Of a stretch of 64,000 bases of DNA, positions 53,343-61,624 are shown in pieces. Where the stretch lies: positions 1 through 64,000 of the forward strand of contig JAYZQT010000018.1 of assembly GCA_036136335.1 (NCBI GenBank). Reading direction: 5' to 3'. The notes below the pieces were generated by a model. The model did not search any database. It saw only the letters and a program-made list of their open reading frames with translations, and was not told the origin of the DNA. How positions within the stretch are numbered: position 1 is the first letter of the stretch; the number at the start of each line of letters is the position of its first letter. The translations under genes and the position numbers were made by a program. The DNA is from JAYZQT01 sp036136335. Its GTDB lineage: Bacteria > Pseudomonadota > Alphaproteobacteria > MPNO01 > UBA830.

Positions 53343-54557
53343 ATGGCAACCAATGCATCCGAGTCGGGTGCCCACGGGCCTCGCGTCTGGGGCAAGTTCA
53401 ATTGGGAAGACCCGATGGGGCTCGATGGCCTGTTGACCGAAGAAGAACGCATGGTAAAGGAGACGACCCGGCAGTATGCCCAAGACAAGCTGATGCCGCG
53501 GATCATCGAAGCCTTCAACGAAGAAAAGGAGGATATCCGTCTGATCCCCGAAATGGGGGAGTTGGGTCTTTTGGGGCCGACTATTCACGGGTACGGTTGC
53601 GCTGGAGTGTCCTATGTTTCATACGGGCTGATAGCGCGTGAAATAGAAAAGGTGGACTCCTCCTATCGATCAACGCTTTCGGTGCAGTCCAGTCTGGTTA
53701 TGTGGCCGATTTACAATTACGGCACCGAGGCGCAACGTGAAAAATTTCTACCAAAACTTGCGAGTGGTGAGTCGGTTGGTGCGTTCGGCTTGACCGAACC
53801 AGATCACGGGTCCGATCCGGGCGGTATGAAAACCAGAGCCAAGAAGGTAGATGGTGGCTACAAAATTAACGGCTCCAAAATGTGGATATCCAATTCGCCG
53901 CTCGCTGACGTGTTTGTCGTTTGGGCGAAGGACGACGAAGATGTGATCCGCGGGTATATACTTGAACGGGGTATGGAAGGTCTGTCTACGCCGCGGCTAA
54001 AGAACAAGCTGAGCTTGCGTGCGTCGGTTACCGGCGAGATTGTCATGGATAACGTTTTCGTTCCTGATGAAAACTGGCTGCCGGAAGCCCGTGGCCTAGG
54101 GGGGCCGTTCGGGTGTCTGAATAACGCCCGTTACGGAATCGCCTGGGGTGCGCTCGGTTCAGCAGAATTCTGCTGGCGGGCGGCCCGGGAATACGCCCTC
54201 GAACGGACTCAGTTTGGTAAACCGCTGGCGTCGTTCCAGCTCGTCCAGAAAAAACTCGCGGATATGCAATCTGAGATTTTTATCGGTCTACAATCAGCCC
54301 TGCAAATGGGAAGAATGATGGACGCTGGCACCTGTTCGCCAGAACTGATTTCAATGTTGAAGCGAAATTCTACCGGGAAGGCTCGAGATATTTGCCGCGA
54401 TGCTCGCGACATTCACGGTGGCAACGGTATTACGGACGAATATCACGTTATGCGCCACATGATGAATATGGAAACTATTTACACTTATGAAGGCACACAT
54501 GATATTCACGCATTAATTCTCGGCCGCGCGCAAACAGGTATCCAGGCGTTTTTCTAA
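53343..54557 (+). CDS. gcdH: Glutaryl-CoA dehydrogenase
   Basis: 404 residues, AAGGA RBS. Closely follows the family: FNWEDPMGLDGLLTEEERMV at the start, FGLTEPDHGSDPGGMKTRA, KMWISNSPLADVFVVWAK, FGKPLASFQLVQKKLADM and the catalytic Glu in YEGTHDIHALILGRA near the C-terminus. It oxidises and decarboxylates glutaryl-CoA to crotonyl-CoA, passing electrons to ETF. It is followed by a CoA transferase of the kind that activates glutarate, the common pairing. It gives this catabolic island an exit into central metabolism. Confidence 0.95.
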   Translation: MATNASESGAHGPRVWGKFNWEDPMGLDGLLTEEERMVKETTRQYAQDKLMPRIIEAFNEEKEDIRLIPEMGELGLLGPTIHGYGCAGVSYVSYGLIAREIEKVDSSYRSTLSVQSSLVMWPIYNYGTEAQREKFLPKLASGESVGAFGLTEPDHGSDPGGMKTRAKKVDGGYKINGSKMWISNSPLADVFVVWAKDDEDVIRGYILERGMEGLSTPRLKNKLSLRASVTGEIVMDNVFVPDENWLPEARGLGGPFGCLNNARYGIAWGALGSAEFCWRAAREYALERTQFGKPLASFQLVQKKLADMQSEIFIGLQSALQMGRMMDAGTCSPELISMLKRNSTGKARDICRDARDIHGGNGITDEYHVMRHMMNMETIYTYEGTHDIHALILGRAQTGIQAFF

Positions 54558-54611
54558 CCAGACATTCATAACGTTAGGAGATGAGCGGTTCATTGATTCG
54601 CTCACCGCGAC

Positions 54612-55835
54612 ATGACCCAACCTCTAGACCATATTCTTGTACTTGATATGAGCCGTATTCTTGCTGGCCCATGGTCCGGTCAAACGTTTGCTGATTTGGG
54701 TGCTGAGGTCATCAAGATTGAACGCCCGGATACTGGTGACGACACGCGTGGTTGGGGTCCTCCATTTATGTCTGACCGCGACGGAAACGAGACTGACGAG
54801 GCTACCTATTTTTTGTCTGCCAATCGGGGGAAAAAGTCGGTTACGGTAGATATCTCCAGGCCGGAAGGACAGGAAATTATCCGGAAGCTGGTGCTTAAAT
54901 CGGATGTCCTTCTCGAAAATTACAAGGTTGGGTCACTCGCCAAGTACGGCCTTGATTACGGCAACCTGTCCAAATTGAATCCAGGGTTGATATATTGCTC
55001 GATTACGGGATTTGGCCAGACCGGGCCGTATAGTTCGCGCGCTGGGTATGACTTTCTTATTCAGGCCATGGGCGGGCTTATGAGTGTAACCGGTGAGGCT
55101 GAGACAAAACCCGGCGGAGGCCCGCAAAAGATTGGCGTCGCGTTATCTGACATTCTCACGGGGCTTTACACGACGATTGGAGCGCTTTCCGCACTTGCTT
55201 ACAGGGATAAGACCGGGAAGGGACAGCACATCGATATGGCGTTGCTGGATGTGACGGTTGCCGCGATGGCTAATCAGGCGATGAACTACCTTTTTACTCA
55301 AAAAGCACCAGGTCTTATGGGTAACGCGCATCCAAACATTGTGCCTTACGAAGCTTATAAAACAGCCGATCACTACATCATTCTGGCCGTCGGTAATGAT
55401 AATCAGTTCCGCCGCTTCTGCGGGGTTGCTGGGAGGCTTGACCTGGCCGAAAATGACGCCTACGCAACCAACCGTGGTAGGGTAAACAATCGTGATGTAT
55501 TAGGGCCAATTTTGAACGGGATAATTGCCGACAAACCTCGGGCCTATTGGCTGGAAAAGTTGGAAAAAGTAGGGGTTCCGTGCGGCCCCATAAACAACCT
55601 AGAAGACGTTTTCGAGGACCCACATATCAGGGCCCGGCGTGCCCACCAGGAAGTAGACCATCCAGTAGGTGGAGTTATACCGACTGTGGCAAACCCAATC
55701 CGATTGTCGGCCTCACCAATAGTATATGACAAACCCCCGCCCACGCTCGGCCAACACAATGAAGAGGTTTTAAAAGGACTGCTTGAACTTGATGATACTG
55801 AGTTAGATCGGCTCCGACGATCGGGAGTGATCTAG
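54612..55835 (+). CDS. CaiB/BaiF CoA transferase (glutarate-CoA transferase type)
   Basis: 407 residues. Diagnostic blocks are ILVLDMSRILAGPWSGQTFADLGAEVIKIERP, RGKKSVTVDISRPEGQEI, SDVLLENYKVGS and AGYDFLIQAMGGLMSVTGE with the catalytic Asp (about residue 147). It is distinct from the homologue at 30885. Next to gcdH it probably moves CoA from succinyl-CoA to glutarate; that assignment rests on gene order and family knowledge. Confidence 0.9.
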   Translation: MTQPLDHILVLDMSRILAGPWSGQTFADLGAEVIKIERPDTGDDTRGWGPPFMSDRDGNETDEATYFLSANRGKKSVTVDISRPEGQEIIRKLVLKSDVLLENYKVGSLAKYGLDYGNLSKLNPGLIYCSITGFGQTGPYSSRAGYDFLIQAMGGLMSVTGEAETKPGGGPQKIGVALSDILTGLYTTIGALSALAYRDKTGKGQHIDMALLDVTVAAMANQAMNYLFTQKAPGLMGNAHPNIVPYEAYKTADHYIILAVGNDNQFRRFCGVAGRLDLAENDAYATNRGRVNNRDVLGPILNGIIADKPRAYWLEKLEKVGVPCGPINNLEDVFEDPHIRARRAHQEVDHPVGGVIPTVANPIRLSASPIVYDKPPPTLGQHNEEVLKGLLELDDTELDRLRRSGVI

Positions 55836-55870
55836 TTCCTGATCCTTGACACCTTTGGGGACCTTCGCCA

Positions 55871-55888
55871 TTGTTCGTACACGAACAA
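55871..55888. promoter_or_regulatory. Candidate MarR operator (18-bp palindrome)
   Basis: TTGTTCGT and ACGAACAA, 8-bp perfect arms, are separated by AC. It ends 16 bp before the MarR start codon, a position for autoregulation. No copy was seen in front of gcdH, so control of that gene is not shown. Confidence 0.5.
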
Positions 55889-55904
55889 ATGGGGGTTTTC
55901 CAAT

Positions 55905-56381
55905 ATGGCACGGCGTGCGGCCGATCGCGCGGAGACGGCATTGCAGGCGAATGTTAGGAAAATCCCAGATTACGTTCTGGAAGACCAAGTTGGGCATCTA
56001 CTTCGACGTGCCCATCAGCGCCATACGGCAATTTTTCAGGCAACAATTCTTGATGAGCAACTTACACCCCTTCAATTTGCGGCTATCATGAAACTCGCCG
56101 ATATCGGCGAAACTTCTCAGAACCATCTCGGGCGATTGACTGCGATGGATGCTGCAACCATGCAAGGCGTAATAAAGCGCCTTATTTCCCGTAGCCTTAT
56201 CGATCGTCGCCCGGATCCAGACGACCGTCGCCGTCTACTTCTTACACTATCTGGGTTGGGACGAAAGTTGGCATCCGCATTTTGCGAGCAGGGTGCGGAC
56301 ATTACCGCCCAGACCCTTGAACCCCTCTCAGAGGGCGAACGTGAAACTTTCCTGAAACTTCTGGGGCGACTGTCCGATTGA
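55905..56381 (+). CDS. MarR family transcriptional regulator
   Basis: 158 residues. The winged helix is at about residues 55-120: SQNHLGRLTAMDAATMQGVIKRLISRSLIDRRPDPDDRRRLLLTL, with the DxR wing signature. It follows the gcdH-CoA transferase pair by 69 bp on the same strand, with its own palindrome in front. It most probably senses an acid or CoA ester of that pathway. Confidence 0.88.
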   Translation: MARRAADRAETALQANVRKIPDYVLEDQVGHLLRRAHQRHTAIFQATILDEQLTPLQFAAIMKLADIGETSQNHLGRLTAMDAATMQGVIKRLISRSLIDRRPDPDDRRRLLLTLSGLGRKLASAFCEQGADITAQTLEPLSEGERETFLKLLGRLSD

Positions 56382-56445
56382 AACCAGACCGGGGTTGCCG
56401 TGCTCTTGAAAATAAAAGCTGGTTTGGGGTTTGTTCTGGAGGTCT

Positions 56446-57768
56446 TTAGTTGTCCCCATCCAGAACATTAATCATATCGCTATGGGTTACAAATTTTCGT
56501 CGTGGTGCATTCTCGGACGCTGCGTCAATCTCCCGCCTGTCTATGACCTGCCAGTCTGCGAACGAAACGACACGGACATTTCTTTCCTTTAAAAGACCAT
56601 CAACCCCGGCAGATCCCACCCGGCCTCCAGCGTCGTATTCTGCTATAATCCTGTCTATTACTGATAGGGAATCATTTTTATTGGTTCCGATAGTTCCTGT
56701 AGCGCCGCGCTTCAGCCAACCGACCGCATAGAGCCGATCTGACACTTTTCCGTTCACGTGCTCTACTAGCCCCCACTTGTCGTTAAAGGGTAGGTTATCG
56801 ATTGGAAATGCTCGGGATCCGATACAGGTGATCACCAATTCACACGGGATATCGACCATTTCACCCGTGCCTTGGACCTTACCGTTCAAGTCTACATTCG
56901 TTCGTTCGCAGCGCACGCCCTCGACCCGTGTGGTACCCAATATTTCCTGAGGCGACAGAAAGAAGCCAAAATACACCCTTTTATTTCGACCGTCGGTGGT
57001 GACATCTAGAAATGACCGCATGGTTTCAACGTTCTTCTCGCGCAACCGAAGGTCACGGTCCGACATATAATCGGCCACGACCTTGCCCTTGTCGGGCAAA
57101 TGGTCGGCGGTCATGATCGGCGCCGCGTTTTCCAACTCACCCATCTCCCGAAGTTCTACGTTGGTGAATGCGGCTTCCACAGGACCACGCCGTCCCAACA
57201 TATGGATGTTTTCAATCGGGGACGAATGTGAAGCGGTGGCTGCATAGTCTGCGAGATCTGTGACAGACATTTCATTTTTTGTTTTCGCGAGGACACGCGC
57301 TACATCTAGCGCCACATTGCCAACCCCGATAATGGCCGCCGAATTCACGTTGAGATCCGGGTTAAGATCCCTGAAATCTGGGTGACCGTTGTACCACCCG
57401 ACAAATGCATTGGAGCCAAAAACATTTTGCAAATGTTCGCCGGGAACTCCCAGTCGATTATCATGAGGGGCACCGTAGGCAAGCACGACCCCGTCGTACA
57501 AGTCGAGAAGTTCGGCAATTGTTATATCGCGACCGACTTCAACATTACCCAGATAACGGACCCGATCGTGGGCCAAGGTCCGCTCAAACGCTTTCGAGAC
57601 CCTCTTGGTCTTCTGGTGATCTGGAGCCACCCCGGCACGAATTAGCCCGAAGGGTGACGGCAGGCGTTCAATAATGTCGACCCGGCAGTCGGAATCTTTT
57701 TCTAGCAATCCCTGCGCAGCATACATGCCGCCGGGGCCCGACCCGACGATGGCGATGGTACAACTCAT
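56446..57768 (-). CDS. Adrenodoxin/ferredoxin-NADP+ reductase family flavoprotein (FprA-like)
   Basis: 440 residues. FAD motif IVGSGPGGMYAAQGL (6-20), ERLPSPFGLIRAGVAPDHQKTK (family-specific, about 34-55), the NADP-binding IIGVGNVALDVARVL (about 144-158) and the C-terminal GWLKRGATGTIGTNKNDS are characteristic of FprA/adrenodoxin reductase. It passes electrons from NADPH to a ferredoxin or to an iron-sulfur oxygenase. No ferredoxin gene is adjacent; it could serve the Rieske oxygenase at 28820 or other electron acceptors, which is inference. Confidence 0.92.
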   Translation of the reverse strand: MSCTIAIVGSGPGGMYAAQGLLEKDSDCRVDIIERLPSPFGLIRAGVAPDHQKTKRVSKAFERTLAHDRVRYLGNVEVGRDITIAELLDLYDGVVLAYGAPHDNRLGVPGEHLQNVFGSNAFVGWYNGHPDFRDLNPDLNVNSAAIIGVGNVALDVARVLAKTKNEMSVTDLADYAATASHSSPIENIHMLGRRGPVEAAFTNVELREMGELENAAPIMTADHLPDKGKVVADYMSDRDLRLREKNVETMRSFLDVTTDGRNKRVYFGFFLSPQEILGTTRVEGVRCERTNVDLNGKVQGTGEMVDIPCELVITCIGSRAFPIDNLPFNDKWGLVEHVNGKVSDRLYAVGWLKRGATGTIGTNKNDSLSVIDRIIAEYDAGGRVGSAGVDGLLKERNVRVVSFADWQVIDRREIDAASENAPRRKFVTHSDMINVLDGDN

Positions 57769-57878
57769 TATAGAGGCCTTTTATTGAGTATTCCCGTGGC
57801 TTTCCGACACCTGTTGCGCGCTATAATAGCGGCTGATTTTCGCGAGAAAAGGACTACTGGCCGATTTGTTGAAAATGT

Positions 57879-59030
57879 TTACCAGAGTTCTTTGGTCGCA
57901 ATTGCTGCTCCTTCCACCATGGCTTCGAATTTCGCCCATATCACGTCAGGATGAACTTCGGTGTGGTAGCAGGCCTGGGAGGAAAAACCACAATCACCAC
58001 CTGCAATTACGTTCTCTCTGCCAACAAGTTTGGCATACCGAACGAGGCGTTCGGCTATCAGCTCGGGATGTTCGACAATATTGCTGGCATGCGTGATCAC
58101 GCCAGGTATCACCGCTCGGCCTTCTGGTAGTGTGAGCGTTTCCCATATGTGATAGTCGTGCTCGTGTCTGGGATTCGCTGCTTCAAATGAATAGGCACCA
58201 GCTTTGATTTTCAACATGTAGGCTGCGACTTCGCCGCCAGTTGCCTCGTGTATTCGTGGCCCTTCGTTAATGCCGTAACATGTATGGAAGCGTATTTTTT
58301 CCTCCGGGATATTACGGGTGCTGTAATTGATGGCTTCGACGTAGGTGTTGGCCTTCCGATCCTTGCCAACCTCATCAAGTCGCGGGTCAACGAGAATATC
58401 GCATAGGAACGGGTCGTCGATTTGAAGCAGAAACCCAGCATCCACGATGGCTTCGTATTCTGACCGAAGTGCCTCGGCAACCGCCTCCGCAAACTCTTCC
58501 TCAGAATTATAGTACTCATTATAGCCAACACCGGCCGGTGCTGTGGCGGGAATGAAACTCCCTTCCACATGTAAACCGGTAAGGGCAGCCCGGAAGTTAT
58601 CAATGTCGCGTTGCACGGCTTGATGACCTTTATATGAGACAGGACCGACGCAGTACATGGGAAACATCTGGACAACCTGTCCACCAAGCATTGCCCGCTC
58701 CATATACTCCTTATAATACTCGGGAAAGGCATTCAATTCGGCTTCAAACAGGCGGAATTTTTCATTTTTCCTTGATTCGAAGCCCTCTATTCTTTCCTCA
58801 ATATAGGTAAAAAAACCAGATTTCGACATCTCTCCATCTGCCACCACATCCACGCCCAACTGGGCCTGTTTTTTCACAATCTGTTTTACACCTTCAGAAA
58901 TGTGAGCCTGATAGGAACCTTCGCTAAATTTATCTCCGCTTAGCCTTGCTTTCATCGCGTCAAGAACTTCAACCGTTCGGGGCAGGCTGCCGACGTGAGT
59001 GGTCAGAATACGGTCTGAATTTCCCTGCAT
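57879..59030 (-). CDS. Cobalamin-independent methionine synthase C-terminal-like protein (MetE-like)
   Basis: 383 residues from ATG 59030 (GGAG RBS). It covers only the catalytic half of MetE (full MetE is about 750). Zn-site candidates are HxC in FHTCYGINEGPR (about residues 233-235), Glu in FEAANPRHEHD and Cys in GGDCGFSSQ (about 347). The N-terminal TTHVGSLPR and VVADGEMSKSGFFTY bind the substrate-side loops. It probably transfers a methyl or similar group from a small donor to a thiol; the subgroup is found in many catabolic clusters with unknown substrates. Not a complete methionine synthase. Confidence 0.83.
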   Translation of the reverse strand: MQGNSDRILTTHVGSLPRTVEVLDAMKARLSGDKFSEGSYQAHISEGVKQIVKKQAQLGVDVVADGEMSKSGFFTYIEERIEGFESRKNEKFRLFEAELNAFPEYYKEYMERAMLGGQVVQMFPMYCVGPVSYKGHQAVQRDIDNFRAALTGLHVEGSFIPATAPAGVGYNEYYNSEEEFAEAVAEALRSEYEAIVDAGFLLQIDDPFLCDILVDPRLDEVGKDRKANTYVEAINYSTRNIPEEKIRFHTCYGINEGPRIHEATGGEVAAYMLKIKAGAYSFEAANPRHEHDYHIWETLTLPEGRAVIPGVITHASNIVEHPELIAERLVRYAKLVGRENVIAGGDCGFSSQACYHTEVHPDVIWAKFEAMVEGAAIATKELW

Positions 59031-59123
59031 AGATTTTCTCCGTTGTTCGGGAGCATTAATTTTTAACGCTCCGATAAAGATGTCAAATTCAAGAACTTGC
59101 ATGGTGGACGGTCTGTTTGGGGT

Positions 59124-59999
59124 TCAGGTGGCCCGTTTAAAATTAACCATCGCTAATCCAATCAACATAAGTCCCATGGCGGTCCAGACAAGCGGAGTGT
59201 GACTTTCATCGAAAAATACCAAACCAAATATGACGCCAAACCCAACAGAAAGATAATTCGCTTGTGACATGTATGTCGGTCCGGCAATCCTTATTAACTC
59301 GAAGATGGCGTAGAAGTTGATCGCCGCGAGCGTGGCGTGGGCGAGTAAAGCGATCTCTCCTGATTTCAATGGCCAACTCGGCAATTCAAAGACACCTATG
59401 GCCAAAGCTAGGGGCAGAGAAAAAAGAGCTGCAGCCAGAAGAGTGCCACTCGAGAGTGTCATGGAATCAACATTTGCCGGCCGAGTTTTTTCCGACAGGG
59501 CAACGTATGAAATGGCGTGCAGAAGTGGTGCGCCGAAGCCAATAAGAACCCAAATCACAAGGCCAGGATCTGGGAGGCTGGATTTGGGCACGACAATCAG
59601 GAGGGCCCCAGCAAGGCCGATAAGGATGCCGACTGCGCGAAACCACTGAAACGTTTCAAGCCGGATGCCCAGGCAAATGGTGTGAGTAAAAATAGGTACG
59701 AAACCCATTATCACGGCCATGACCCCAACCGGCAGCTTTCCCTGGGCCGAGTAAAATATGGTGTTTCCAAGCGTAAAACGGACCAAACCAAGTTTTAAAT
59801 AATATGGCCAGTTTTCCCGGGAGAAGTGGGGTTTAAAGCCAAGGAATTTGGCACCGGCATATAATAGAATTCCGCTAATAAACGTAAACCAGAATAAATA
59901 ATTTATGGGGTGAACACCGCCCGTTACACCAAGTTTGATGAGCACATAAAACCCGCCCCATAGGGCACCAATCAGGAATAATAACAGGACAGGAATCAT
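59124..59999 (-). CDS. DMT superfamily (EamA) transporter
   Basis: 291 residues from ATG 59999, with ten predicted membrane helices. The protein has two EamA repeats: IPVLLLFLIGALWGGFYVLIKLG at the start and PVGVMAVIMGFVPIFTH in the first, with NVDSMTLSSGTLLAAALFSLPLAL in the second and PTYMSQANYLSVGFGVIFGL near the end. It likely exports an amino acid, metabolite or drug in the inner membrane. Start choice: the frame is open to 60095, but the extra 32 residues are not hydrophobic. 93 bp downstream of the MetE-like start. Confidence 0.85.
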   Translation of the reverse strand: MIPVLLLFLIGALWGGFYVLIKLGVTGGVHPINYLFWFTFISGILLYAGAKFLGFKPHFSRENWPYYLKLGLVRFTLGNTIFYSAQGKLPVGVMAVIMGFVPIFTHTICLGIRLETFQWFRAVGILIGLAGALLIVVPKSSLPDPGLVIWVLIGFGAPLLHAISYVALSEKTRPANVDSMTLSSGTLLAAALFSLPLALAIGVFELPSWPLKSGEIALLAHATLAAINFYAIFELIRIAGPTYMSQANYLSVGFGVIFGLVFFDESHTPLVWTAMGLMLIGLAMVNFKRAT

Positions 60000-60224
60000 G
60001 GGTTTTCTGGATAACGGGGTGTGCCGTCGGTTAGGGTAGAATGATACACGATTATTGCAGCTTCCGGATTTGATTAACTGGCCAGCCCATTCCATTTACA
60101 AAGTCAAAAGGAACGTCTTTTCAAAGGATAACTTGGTTGCGAAGTGGACCTTGGACCAAAGCCATATATGGTGTACTCGGAGATTTCCAAAGTTTTCTGG
60201 GCACCGTGCCTGTGAACCAGTGAT

Positions 60225-61064
60225 TTATTTCGCTGCGTGTGCCTCCAGTCGTGCCTCGGCTTTCACGTAATCGAAAGTTTCAGGTTCAATATTTCCAGCA
60301 TAAATGGCCTGGACGCGTTCAGCTGTGATGGGGTAAGAAAATTCCGCGTTTCTCATTGTAATGCGATGCCTGAGGATCTCGACGACAATTTTTTCCATTA
60401 GTTTTAAGTCATCAGAGCTCCAGCCCTCGCCATCCAAGCCAGCAATCCCTTCGAGCATATGGTCAAACTCATCTTCGTAAATCTTCTTGCAGGCCTCGGC
60501 TATGAGCTGGTTGGCATAATCAAATTTCCCCCCGATATTTTTGGCGTGCATCCCCTCCCTGAATAAGGTGCAGTACCCCCCCTCGGTAAACCTAGTTGCC
60601 CTAATCCCAAGTTTTCCATATTTGGCTATCGCGTCGTGCCTAACCCTGGTCAGGGCTGCATCTTCATCCCATGTTTTTAGGTTGTGTGGATTGATTGAAA
60701 CGGTGTCCGGGGGTTTTATTTTATCAAACACATCCGAGAAAAGGCAAAAATGTTCATATTCTTCCTTGAGTATCTCTAGAAGTTCTAACACATAGTGGCG
60801 ATCTACGCTGTCTGCGTCGCCCGTATCTATCTTTGGGTATACAAGTTGCAACTCCGTCAGTGGCCCCAGAAAAACTCCCATATTCTTGTACTCTCCAGCC
60901 CCGGTTCCATTGAACTCCTTTGAGCACTGTCGCTGAATCCATAACAGATCAGTTTCGAGGGTCCGCGCTGGCGAAGTGAAATAAGTCCGAACAACCTCCG
61001 CTTCTCCGGCCCAAAGGCGCACCGAGACATCTATGAGCCGCTGCAGTTCCTGGCTGAGAGCCAT
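60225..61064 (-). CDS. Ferritin-like diiron protein of unknown function
   Basis: 279 residues from ATG 61064 (AGGGAAGG RBS). All-helical. Two ExxH pairs typical of ferritin-like diiron sites are seen: E102-x2-H105 (EEYEHF) and E199-x2-H202 (EFDHM), and Glu candidates in the other two helices are E21/E23 (WAGEAEV) and E161 or E170 (TEGGYC, REGM). This fits a four-helix-bundle oxidase or storage protein; AurF-like N-oxygenases and other small diiron oxygenases are possible. I do not recognise a named family. It is monocistronic and divergent from cutA across a 131-bp gap with a palindrome. Confidence 0.7.
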   Translation of the reverse strand: MALSQELQRLIDVSVRLWAGEAEVVRTYFTSPARTLETDLLWIQRQCSKEFNGTGAGEYKNMGVFLGPLTELQLVYPKIDTGDADSVDRHYVLELLEILKEEYEHFCLFSDVFDKIKPPDTVSINPHNLKTWDEDAALTRVRHDAIAKYGKLGIRATRFTEGGYCTLFREGMHAKNIGGKFDYANQLIAEACKKIYEDEFDHMLEGIAGLDGEGWSSDDLKLMEKIVVEILRHRITMRNAEFSYPITAERVQAIYAGNIEPETFDYVKAEARLEAHAAK

Positions 61065-61141
61065 ATTGTATATCCTTCCCTGTCCTGACCTTTTATCCAT
61101 AAAGACAATCATAGACCCTAACTTTGATACATAAATCTCAC

Positions 61142-61154
61142 ACTACAGTGTAGT
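61142..61154. promoter_or_regulatory. Candidate operator (13-bp palindrome)
   Basis: ACTACAGTGTAGT, with perfect 6-bp arms and a central G, lies in the gap between the divergent diiron-protein and cutA genes. A 13-bp palindrome in a 131-bp AT-rich gap is suggestive only. Confidence 0.35.
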
Positions 61155-61195
61155 TTAATGATGAACATTGATTAATACAGGGAATCTACTCAAAC

Positions 61196-61570
61196 ATGTC
61201 TGCATCCGCTACCAAGCCTGAATCTAACGCTTGTTTCATTTACGTTACGACGGGCAGTATTGACGAGGCTAAAACAATTGGCAGAAAACTGGTCGAGACC
61301 CGGCTAGCGGCTTGCGTAAACATAATCGACCCCATGATTTCACTATACTGGTGGGAGGGAAAAGTTCAGGAAGGCAATGAGACCGTTCTCATTGCCAAGA
61401 CAACTGCGGTAAAGGTTGCGGCGTTAACTGCCGCAGTGTGTGAATTGCACAGCTATGATTGTCCATGTGCGATTGCATTACCAATCGTGGACGGAAATGC
61501 GGATTATGTTGACTGGATTGGGAGAGAGGCAGCTAACGAAGACTGCCAAATTATGACCCCGGATTTATGA
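61196..61570 (+). CDS. cutA: Divalent-cation tolerance protein CutA
   Basis: 124 residues. CutA1 fold hallmarks are FIYVTTGSIDEAKTIGRKLVETRLAACVNIIDPMISLYWWEGKVQ, ETVLIAKTT, and YDCPCAIALPIVDGNADYVDWI. It is a small trimeric protein of the PII-like fold; involvement in copper or other metal tolerance is known from E. coli but the molecular function is unclear. It precedes an MFS gene by 54 bp on the same strand. Confidence 0.94.
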   Translation: MSASATKPESNACFIYVTTGSIDEAKTIGRKLVETRLAACVNIIDPMISLYWWEGKVQEGNETVLIAKTTAVKVAALTAAVCELHSYDCPCAIALPIVDGNADYVDWIGREAANEDCQIMTPDL

Positions 61571-61624
61571 TAATGTATTTTGAAGCGATCAAAATTTTGA
61601 CAAAAATCCATTCAATACCAATTC

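Noticed and set aside
57819..57831. 13-bp palindrome CGCTATAATAGCG between the FprA-like and MetE-like genes
   Set aside because: It contains a TATAAT by chance of its symmetry and lacks a convincing -35; it could be the FprA promoter region but the evidence is too thin to list as a feature.
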